Positions 52,842 through 59,755 of a stretch of 64,000 nt of DNA are shown one piece after another. This DNA is from Spirochaetales bacterium. GTDB taxonomy: Bacteria > Spirochaetota > Spirochaetia > DSM-27196 > Salinispiraceae. Below the pieces are notes generated by a model that did not search any database, was not told where the DNA came from, and worked only from the letters and a program-made list of their open reading frames with translations. The position numbers were made by a program, and so were the translations under genes. The stretch's first letter is position 1; each line of letters begins with the position of its first letter. The stretch is from the NCBI GenBank assembly GCA_009991955.1, contig JAACWS010000023.1, positions 1-64,000 on the forward strand, written 5' to 3'.

Positions 52842-54193
52842 TAAATCTATTTGAATATCAAAACAAAGCAAGTACCAGCAGCTCATTGGATGATCTTGAA
52901 CTTTTCCTGGATGATATCTGGAAAAACCGCGAGAGGTCGGGATTCTATTATCAGGAACAGGAAGATAGGGTTGAAGTTCAACAGTTCATTCAAGTCCTTC
53001 ACAAAACCCGGGAAATAAAATCCAATAAGTATGTAGGTGTAATTCATTTCCATGAGCAAAGAATTAACCTTCTACCCAAAATCTTCTATCGGAAAGAGAT
53101 TGAATCGGATGAGCAATCTATCGAAGCGATCCATACACATATTCTTTGGTGGCTCCGCTACTGCAGAAAACTCAAGTTCCCGAATTACCAGACCACATTA
53201 GGAGGCAGGAAAAACGATTTCTTTGAGGTTCTGATCTTCCTTTTTGCAAAATATACAAGAAGCCTGCTGGCCAGCTCCATTTATCAACAATATGAAGAAG
53301 TCTGCAAGGAGCTTCCATATATCAAAGGGAGATTGAACTGCTCGGCCTACCTAAATGAGAATATTTCCCGGGGCAGATGGCATAAATTGAACTGCACCTA
53401 TGATGCGTTTGTGTTTGATAACCGGTTTAATCAGATAATCAAATATGTAACAACACTACTATTCAATGCTTCCAGGAATATGGAAAACAAAAAGTTCTTA
53501 CGGGAAATATTGTTCATTCTCGATGATGTTTCTGACAGAAGAGCAACCGCAGAAGAATGCCAAAATATTCAGTTTAATCCTATGTTTGATGACTTCGTTA
53601 CCGTTAGGGATTATTGCTACCTCTTCCTAAACAACTGTATTTCCTTTGACTTTAAAAATGACTTAAGACTATTTGCTTTTCTTCTCCCCATGGAATATGT
53701 CTTCGAGGACTTCATATTCGGGTTTATCGATAAAGAGATCGAAAGTATATCAACGAAAGCCCAGAACCAGTCAGTTAAACTCGACAAGGAAGGGATATTC
53801 ACCATAAAACCGGATCTACTTCTCAGGTCAAGGAACAGACTGATAATTGCTGATACAAAATACAAAATCATCTATTCCGAAGAGGTTGATCCGAAGAGAG
53901 GAATCTCCCAATCCGATATTTATCAAATGGTAGCCTATGCGATCCGGTATGATGTTGAGAACATCGTTCTGATGTACCCTGATACAATCTCTGCAGGATC
54001 TCTGCAATCAAAGAGATTGATCATTGAAGACGCCATGGCTGATGGTAAAGAGATCACAGTCTGGATTCACCAGGTACCTGTAATAAACAGGGGGCTCTTT
54101 CAAGACGGAGCAGTATTGGACCGTCCTTATTCAGAATTGTTCGTTAATCTTAAAGAACAGTTGAGTGAAAGGATCTCTGCAATTTTTAATTGA
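52838..54193 (+). CDS. mcrC: McrC-type nuclease subunit
   Basis: 451 aa. The N-terminal McrC fold (YVGVIHFHEQRINLLPKIFYR; LPYIKGRLNCSAYL) and a C-terminal PD-(D/E)XK centre (FTIKPDLLLRSRNRLIIADTKYKII) are intact, so the nuclease should be active. Together with McrB it restricts modified DNA. It is the last protein gene of the element before attR. Confidence 0.92.
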   Translation: MINLFEYQNKASTSSSLDDLELFLDDIWKNRERSGFYYQEQEDRVEVQQFIQVLHKTREIKSNKYVGVIHFHEQRINLLPKIFYRKEIESDEQSIEAIHTHILWWLRYCRKLKFPNYQTTLGGRKNDFFEVLIFLFAKYTRSLLASSIYQQYEEVCKELPYIKGRLNCSAYLNENISRGRWHKLNCTYDAFVFDNRFNQIIKYVTTLLFNASRNMENKKFLREILFILDDVSDRRATAEECQNIQFNPMFDDFVTVRDYCYLFLNNCISFDFKNDLRLFAFLLPMEYVFEDFIFGFIDKEIESISTKAQNQSVKLDKEGIFTIKPDLLLRSRNRLIIADTKYKIIYSEEVDPKRGISQSDIYQMVAYAIRYDVENIVLMYPDTISAGSLQSKRLIIEDAMADGKEITVWIHQVPVINRGLFQDGAVLDRPYSELFVNLKEQLSERISAIFN

Positions 54194-54609
54194 TGGATAT
54201 TCTCAATGGCTGCAGGCTTGAAATCTCCTTCACTACCAAGAAACAGTGTACCATATCCAGGTACGATATTAAATATTCCGTTCACACCAATGGCCTTTTG
54301 CTGCATAGTCTGGCCGCAAACACCTGGATTTACTCGCAACAAAGTTAGAAGATATTTATACATGGAGGGTATGCTGATAGCTCCACGAAAGATGCCAGAA
54401 CCCATCCTGCGGAAAAATGCCAAGATCGGGGAAAAAAAGACTTTTTTCTGTAGCCAGTTTTGTAGCCAGTTTTGTAGCCAATTCAACCGAAAAATGACCG
54501 TAAATGACCACTACCAACCAGAACATGCATGACTCTTAATTGTTTACCATATAAGTACTTAAACAATTATCTGCAAATAACCGCAAACAACAAAAAAGGC
54601 CTTGCTTAG
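54194..54609. other. right end of the element, non-coding
   Basis: A 109-codon frame at 54206-54532 is not convincing (no Shine-Dalgarno, and it runs through the arm repeats). The stretch otherwise holds the right arm repeats and AT-rich DNA up to the attR core. Confidence 0.5.
54449..54486 (+). repeat. right integrase arm-type direct repeats
   Basis: Bases 54461-54486 are identical to the left arm repeat (11594-11619), preceded by one extra 12-bp unit (54449-54460), so TGTAGCCA occurs three times at 12-bp steps. They lie 123 bases inside the right core. Left two copies, right three copies: an asymmetric arm set as used by lambda-type integrases. Confidence 0.65.
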
Positions 54610-54630
54610 CCAGGCATACCGTTTTTTTAT
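54610..54630 (+). repeat. attR core (21-bp direct repeat)
   Basis: Identical to 11538-11558. It carries only the 3' arm of the host terminator; the 5' arm stays with attL. Confidence 0.8.
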
Positions 54631-54640
54631 TTCCATTTAT

Positions 54641-54654
54641 ATACCGTTCGGTAT
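54641..54654 (-). terminator. small hairpin after the PfkB-family kinase
   Basis: ATACCG-TT-CGGTAT, six bases beyond the stop codon on the minus strand, without a T-run. With the element removed it would lie about 10 bases from the terminator that holds attL, between convergent transcripts. Confidence 0.3.
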
Positions 54655-54659
54655 ACGGT

Positions 54660-55589
54660 TTAATCAAATATACTGCCTGGCTTGAGTACCCCCAGGTTGG
54701 CAACCCCGCAACGGATTCCTAAATCAATAGACTCTTCGATCGACCGCCCCTCAGTTCTTCCATAGGCAATTCCTGCAAGGACACTATCTCCACTCCCTAT
54801 CGAGTTAACGACCTTTGGGGCCTCATGATGTTTCCAATTGAGTATCCCTTGGAAAACGTAGCATGTCGGTTTTGCACCATTCGTCAGGACCCAAAGACCC
54901 TGGGTAACGTTTGCCAATTCCTTGAGCCGTTCAAAAACCTCGTTGGGTATTTCGGCTGGATCAATATTTTCTGGAAGACGAACACCAACGGTAGAAGCAA
55001 ACTCAGAAACATTAATTTTTACACAATCCGGTTGGAAATGAAGGGTATCGAGAAGCTCCTGCCCTCGATAGTCGAGAAAGACAGCCTTCCCTCGTTCTTT
55101 CGCCTCAGCAACGAACTCGGGATAAAGTTTTGAAGAAAAACCCGGAGCTTTCGATCCGGTAAGAATTACGCTATCCACGTCCTTAAGAATTTCGTGAAAG
55201 CTACGAACTAAGGCTTTTTCAATCTCAGGACTAACCGGTCTTCCTTCTTCAACCAATTCGGTTACCACTAAGTTGGACCGATCGATAAGGGTTGTACAGG
55301 TTCGAATTCCCTCAGCTCCAGGGACTCCATGGAGGCGGATCCCATCGGAAAGGGTAAGGTTAACAAAGGTTTTTGCGTCTTCGCCGCCAATTTGAGTAAG
55401 ATGATGGACCCTTGCCCCAAGCTGCACCAGCACTCGAGCTGCGTTTACTCCCTTTCCCGAAGCGTCTACCCTTTGAATCTTAGCTCGATTTACCTGTCCT
55501 AATTCAACACTGTCAAAAACAAGGGTTCGTTGAATTGTAGGGTTTAGACACACTACCAAGAATCGCGCATTGCTTTTTTCTTTTGTCAT
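54660..55589 (-). CDS. PfkB-family sugar kinase (1-phosphofructokinase / tagatose-6-phosphate kinase type)
   Basis: 309 aa. LVVCLNPTIQRTLVFD at the start, the glycine-rich DASGKGVNAARVLVQLGA motif and the anion-hole signature VVNSIGSGDSVLAGIAYG with the catalytic Asp near the C-terminus identify the 1-phosphofructokinase branch of the PfkB family. It would phosphorylate a sugar phosphate in the cytosol. Its ATG overlaps the stop of the response-regulator ORF (ATGA), which is odd for a metabolic kinase and probably reflects collapse of the adjacent gene. Confidence 0.85.
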   Translation of the reverse strand: MTKEKSNARFLVVCLNPTIQRTLVFDSVELGQVNRAKIQRVDASGKGVNAARVLVQLGARVHHLTQIGGEDAKTFVNLTLSDGIRLHGVPGAEGIRTCTTLIDRSNLVVTELVEEGRPVSPEIEKALVRSFHEILKDVDSVILTGSKAPGFSSKLYPEFVAEAKERGKAVFLDYRGQELLDTLHFQPDCVKINVSEFASTVGVRLPENIDPAEIPNEVFERLKELANVTQGLWVLTNGAKPTCYVFQGILNWKHHEAPKVVNSIGSGDSVLAGIAYGRTEGRSIEESIDLGIRCGVANLGVLKPGSIFD

Positions 55590-55984
55590 AAAAATCTAAG
55601 GCTTAGAGGCACCGATCGCATGTTCTCAATTGTAATTGGTTTTGGAATAAAATCGACCATACCAACATTCTGGCATGCTTCTCGTTCTTTTCCAAGCACC
55701 CCAGCGGTCAGAGCAACAATGGCAACCTTCGATATTGCACGAATCATTTTCGCCATCTCAATGCCGTCGATTTCGGGCATTTGGATATCCATAAAAACCA
55801 AGTCGATAGAATTCTCATCAAACTTACCCAGGGCTTCTTTAACGCCAGACGATATGATGACGTTACACAGGGGAAGAAGATGGAGAAGTACCTTTTTTGC
55901 CACGAGTAAATTCACCGACACATCGTCGACCAGAAGAAAGGTGGGATTGGTTTTAGCGGATTTCACCTTTCCACCCCCCCCCAT
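55586..55984 (-). CDS. receiver-domain ORF, tail of an eroded hybrid histidine kinase
   Basis: 132 aa with an intact receiver fold: FLLVDDVSVN, phosphoacceptor LVFMDIQMPEIDG, and the conserved Lys in DFIPKPI. The apparent start lies in a G9 tract; one extra G would fuse this frame to the kinase ATPase fragment upstream (55963-56439). It may be expressed as a fragment or be dead. It overlaps the kinase gene downstream by 4 bases. Confidence 0.6.
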   Translation of the reverse strand: MGGGGKVKSAKTNPTFLLVDDVSVNLLVAKKVLLHLLPLCNVIISSGVKEALGKFDENSIDLVFMDIQMPEIDGIEMAKMIRAISKVAIVALTAGVLGKEREACQNVGMVDFIPKPITIENMRSVPLSLRFL

Positions 55985-57470
55985 TTTGGCCGAAGTCTCG
56001 GGTCATTCGTTCCAAGTCCCGTTCCACCAAAACCCCGACTAATCGAAGAATGGGCCTGAAAAAAGGGTTTAAATAATCTTGCCTCCAGTTCTTCCGGCTC
56101 ACCAATTCCCGAATCGAGAAATCTAACGGGAAGGAGACCTTGTTCTGAATCCTGGGGTAAAAAATTGGTCTCAATTTTGATTCCTCCAGTTGCGGTAAAC
56201 ATCACTGCGTTTAGACGAAGAGAATCAAGATCCATCCAAGAAAGCAGGGAGGAGGTAGTCATTAAACTAAAATTTAGACCATTATTTGCTGCCAACTTTT
56301 CAAACATTCCACCCACAGAGTTCAGTAATGCATCTATCTGAAACCAGTCAGCCTGCAGGTTGAATCTTACCCGCTTCGATTTTAGAAAAATCGAGTATGT
56401 CATTAGAAATTCGGAGGAGCAGATTTGATGATGATCCAATATGCCCTACATATTGTTCTTGATCCTGATTAAATTCGGTCGTACTAAGAAGTTCAGAGAA
56501 TCCTATAACCCCATTGAGGGGGGGGTCGAATTTCGTGGCTTCCGGACCGAATAGCGAACCTCCGCTTGCATAACTTCGGAGTCATCGGGATGAATAAAAC
56601 GGAGCAAACCAGGTTTCTTGCTTCGATAGAGTTCCGAGCTGGAATAACCGGTGATTTCCGTAATGCCATCGATAACGTAAACAAGAGACCATAGAGGTTC
56701 GGCGAGGATGCGAAAGATCGCACCGGGTATATTTTTTACCATACTACGAACTTTTCCTTCGCTATCCGTGACCTGTTCTTTGGCCCGAACAGTCGAGGTT
56801 ATATCTTTCGCAATAGAGAGTATGTTTTCTCGGCCAGACTTGGTAGATGCGATAGAACTCGAACTAACTTCAAGCCATATCTTCATTCCATTATCTCTCT
56901 GAAACATTTGCAACTCACCGTTAGCCCGCAAAAAGCCTGGGGTGGTATACATTCTCGAATCTTTTCCTCGGGTTTACCCAGGAGTGCAATGAAAGCTCTG
57001 TTAGCGTCGATGACTCTTTGGGCAGAGTCGGTAACATAGACTGCCGAAGAACGGGAGTTGAGCAAAAACTGATAATAGGCCTCGGTAGAAATCGAAATTA
57101 CTGGGTAGAGTTCTAAGACACCCGGGATTTGAGGAGGACCTATACCCGGTAAAGACGTGAGCTTGCATTGAAATCTAGTTTGCAGAGGGTCCTGCCGCAG
57201 GTCCCCCCCTTTGAGCACCTGAGGTATTTCAGCCGTAAGGGTTTTTTCAATTTATCCCAAAATCTGTTCAAAACCCCGGGGACCAAGAATTCTTCTGAGT
57301 CCTTTTTCGAGGGATTCACCAATCTGCAGTCCTAAAAATTCCCTTAACTGAGTTCTATCCTTGGAAAAAATGAAGGATCCTTCCTCGGAGACATCGACAA
57401 GAAAAACATTCTCCGGAAAATACTCGATTACTACTTTAGCACTATCGGGGACCTCTAAAAACTCTCATCC
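55586..57470 (-). pseudogene. degraded multi-PAS hybrid histidine kinase
   Basis: Minus-strand fragments in different frames, in the right order: PAS (57252-57464, FLVDVSEEGSFIFS), PAS (56883-57218, VYVTDSAQRVIDANRAF), PAS-PAC (56503-56952, YVIDGITEITGYSSSELYR), phosphoacceptor helix SHEIR then PLNGVIGFSELL (about 56470-56560), NDILDFSKIE, HATPase (55963-56439, RFLDSGIGEP, GFGGTGLG) and receiver (55586-55984). SHEIR and PLNGV are split by a C8 tract (56518-56525, read on the minus strand), and the HATPase and receiver by the G9 tract. The segment between the last PAS and the His helix, and the part after GTGLG, are deleted. More decayed coding DNA continues to about 57600. Confidence 0.8.
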
Positions 57471-57711
57471 AAATCGACCCATCGTTCTGAAATCATTGAG
57501 GTGCAATGACCAACTTGGCCAGAATAATAGATTTTGGAGGTCCCCAATTAAATACGTAGCGAGCCTACCGAGACCAAAGAAGGAAGCTCTGGAGCCGTTA
57601 CGCCACCTACTAGAATTATAGGTTGTATTATTACCTGGGTACATAGAGAGTTTCGAATTCGTTTATACTTATCGTCCCCTAGTCTTTACAATAAATTGGT
57701 GTCAGAATAAT
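57471..57711. other. gap upstream of the REC-ATPase gene
   Basis: Holds the decayed 5' end of the kinase pseudogene on the minus strand (frame reading YYSGQVGHCTSMISERW) and the unmapped promoter of the plus-strand chemotaxis-type cluster. No intact gene. Confidence 0.3.
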
Positions 57712-58974
57712 ATGGTAGACCGAACTATGAAAGAACGAATTCTCATTGCCGAAGACGACGCTGTCACTCGCCTCATGTTAGAGTCGACTTTGACAAATTT
57801 TGGGTATGAAGTCATCTCATCAGCGAACGGTTTAGACGCACTTCGGGAACTAGAAGAAACGAGAGTTGACGTAATACTTACCGACTATACTATGCCCGCT
57901 TTGAACGGTGCAGAGTTACTCCAGACAATGCTTTCCCGGAATTATGAAGGTGTTTTTATCTTTCTTACGGGCAATAGCGACCTAAGAGTTGCGATCCAGC
58001 TACTAAAGAACGGTGCCGATGACTACCTTGTGAAACCTTTTCTTTCGGAAGAACTACATTTTCGTATCCAAAAAAACCTCCGCCAGCGAACCCAAGAAAA
58101 GATCATGCGAAAGGTAGAGCAAGAAAAAACCCTTCTCGACCTTGAACATCGAAAACTCGTTAACTGGCGGGCCTTATATGCTAGTAAGGATATACGTCAA
58201 ACGGAACAAATGATGCAATTGTTGTCCAGAAGTATCAATCAATCTGGCGGGTTTATGTGGCTTGATCTTCTCAAGGAACAACGAAGCTTGGCTACAAGAG
58301 ATCAGGCATCGATTGATACAGAAATTCTGGACCTCATTATCTCTTCTGCCGATTCTCAGAAGAAAATTTTCGACTACTTAACATTTCTGGGCAATTTACC
58401 CCACCTTGAACTCGAAGTAAAACCCTACAATTTCGTAGAAGGACTCGAGCTCTTAACTTCAATGGTCAAGGGGTTTATAGCTGAATTCCAACCCGCATCT
58501 GATAAGACCTTTTCGTTTCAGACTCCCAGATTCTTTGACACGGGAACTCTTTATTTTGATGTCGAGCTTCTGGGCAAGTGCCTTAGGGAAGTTATTATAA
58601 ACGCTATCAAATACAGTCCCGAAAAGGCCAGCATACGGGTCGGCTTTCTAGTTGATAAAAATCCCCATGGAACATTTCTTGAGGTTTTCATAACAAATCC
58701 ACCGATTGTTCTTCAGAAACTCGATAGTGACGGCGTACCTATCCTAGGTATACCCTACGAATATTCGGAGCTTGTCTTTGACCTTTTCTATACCCTTGAA
58801 GGATTTCCTACCTATTTCGAGGGCGAAGATTGGCGAGATGGTACTGGACTTTATCTTTGTCGCCAAATACTCAAAAAGCATAAGGGCTGGGTTAGTGCGT
58901 CCAACGGTATCGATTATACTGGCAACTTACCAACTATTTTCGTACGAATGACCTTAGCCCTTCCAATAAACTAA
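57712..58974 (+). CDS. response regulator with C-terminal HATPase-like domain
   Basis: 420 aa. An N-terminal receiver (ILIAEDDAVTRLM; phosphoacceptor VDVILTDYTMPALNG; Lys in YLVKPF) is followed by a helical linker (140-270) and a histidine-kinase-like ATPase domain with the N box LLGKCLREVIINAIKYSPE and the G2-like DGTGLYLCRQILKKH. No clear phosphoacceptor histidine is seen in the linker (LEHRKLVNW is the only candidate), so it may bind ATP without autophosphorylating. ATG 57727 (MKERILIAEDD) is an alternative start. It leads the cluster with cheY and cheA. Confidence 0.8.
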   Translation: MVDRTMKERILIAEDDAVTRLMLESTLTNFGYEVISSANGLDALRELEETRVDVILTDYTMPALNGAELLQTMLSRNYEGVFIFLTGNSDLRVAIQLLKNGADDYLVKPFLSEELHFRIQKNLRQRTQEKIMRKVEQEKTLLDLEHRKLVNWRALYASKDIRQTEQMMQLLSRSINQSGGFMWLDLLKEQRSLATRDQASIDTEILDLIISSADSQKKIFDYLTFLGNLPHLELEVKPYNFVEGLELLTSMVKGFIAEFQPASDKTFSFQTPRFFDTGTLYFDVELLGKCLREVIINAIKYSPEKASIRVGFLVDKNPHGTFLEVFITNPPIVLQKLDSDGVPILGIPYEYSELVFDLFYTLEGFPTYFEGEDWRDGTGLYLCRQILKKHKGWVSASNGIDYTGNLPTIFVRMTLALPIN

Positions 58975-58987
58975 TAAAGAGGAATAC

Positions 58988-59362
58988 ATGGGTGCAAAAA
59001 TTTTAGTGGCCGATGATTCAGTTTCAATGCGACAAATGACGGGAATAATTCTTAAAAGTGCTGGTTACCAGATCGTTGAGGCCAAAGACGGTATCGAGGC
59101 TCTGCAAAAGCTTACCGAAGACATCGATTTAGTAATTACCGACTACAACATGCCAAACAAAAATGGGGTCTCCTTCATTCGAGATGTCCGTCAGGGATCG
59201 ATAAACAAAAACGTCCCTATCTTGATGCTTACCACAGAAACGGATCAAGAAAAAAAGAACGAAGGAAAACAAGCCGGCGCTACAGGGTGGCTAACAAAAC
59301 CCTTTGACAAGGATAGCCTTCTAAAAGTACTACAAAAAGTTCTAGGAACTCTAGAATTCTAG
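58988..59362 (+). CDS. cheY: CheY-like single-domain response regulator
   Basis: 124 aa, receiver only: KILVADDSVSMRQM, phosphoacceptor DLVITDYNMPNKNG, Thr-containing LMLTTETD and WLTKPFD. Typical CheY size. AGAGGAATAC precedes the ATG, 13 bases after the REC-ATPase gene. It is the probable output of the CheA encoded downstream, binding the flagellar switch or another target. Confidence 0.9.
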   Translation: MGAKILVADDSVSMRQMTGIILKSAGYQIVEAKDGIEALQKLTEDIDLVITDYNMPNKNGVSFIRDVRQGSINKNVPILMLTTETDQEKKNEGKQAGATGWLTKPFDKDSLLKVLQKVLGTLEF

Positions 59363-59456
59363 TGGCCACTTCAAGAAGCTCTTACTCAAAGTTAGCGCGT
59401 GCCCCTTTATCGTCCATTTGTAGCATCTATCAACGGCAGAAAAGTCATTTTTTGAG

Positions 59457-59753
59457 GTGCCTCGAGTGGTAATTCACCGGGTCGACAAAGCTGAACCAGA
59501 GAGCCTGGAGAAACTAAAGGATGACTTACTTAGAATGTTCGATACAACCGATGGTATCATTCTCGAAATTGGCCCGGGAATAAGTTTCGATCTCTCTCTT
59601 GTTCAACTCATTTATTCTGCCGCCCTCTACGCTAAAGCTCGAAAAAAAGGGTTCTTCCTCCAAGGTGACGAGGTTCAAAGACTCGAAAAGATGCAAATTT
59701 TCGCCGGATTGCCACCTCTTCCCGGTCCACCCTTGGCCGAGGGCATCGATTAA
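59457..59753 (+). CDS. small STAS-like protein
   Basis: 98 aa beginning at a GTG (59457). TDGIILEIGPGISFDLSLVQLIYSAALYAKARKKGFFLQG follows the STAS/anti-sigma-antagonist pattern, in which a Ser/Asp near SFDLS is the usual phosphorylation position. It lies 2 bases before cheA, so it is co-translated. It could link the CheA array to a partner-switching pathway or act as a scaffold. Confidence 0.65.
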   Translation: MPRVVIHRVDKAEPESLEKLKDDLLRMFDTTDGIILEIGPGISFDLSLVQLIYSAALYAKARKKGFFLQGDEVQRLEKMQIFAGLPPLPGPPLAEGID

Positions 59754-59755
59754 CT

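Larger units (their letters stand above)
11538..54630. mobile_element. integrated genomic island / integrative plasmid-like element (about 43 kb)
   Basis: Flanked by a perfect 21-bp direct repeat (11538-11558 and 54610-54630) in a chromosomal terminator. Just inside the left end lies a tyrosine integrase reading inward, and a second pair of direct repeats (26 bp) sits inside both ends. Cargo: replication (II/X-like Rep, RecA-fold ATPase, D5 primase-helicase), partition (ParA plus RHH), recombination (Bet, Gam-like, SSB) and defence (DUF499/DUF1156 operon, AbiE, McrBC). No relaxase, coupling protein, type IV secretion or virion genes were seen. It is therefore probably an integrative plasmid or satellite that depends on a helper, rather than a complete ICE or prophage. 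Confidence 0.85.

Noticed and set aside
11594-54486. CRISPR array from the GTAGCCAGTTTT repeats
   Set aside because: Only two and three adjacent 12-bp units at the two ends, with no spacers and no cas1/cas2; the DUF2779 protein is only Cas4-like.
54206-54532. 108-codon ORF at the right end of the element
   Set aside because: No Shine-Dalgarno, runs through the arm repeats, and the product (FCSQFCSQFCSQF) is just the translated repeat.
11538-54630. Self-transmissible ICE or complete prophage
   Set aside because: No relaxase, coupling protein, type IV secretion, capsid, terminase or tail gene was found among the ORFs.
57361-57621. 86-codon plus-strand ORF upstream of the REC-ATPase gene
   Set aside because: Antisense to decayed PAS-kinase coding sequence; no family resemblance.
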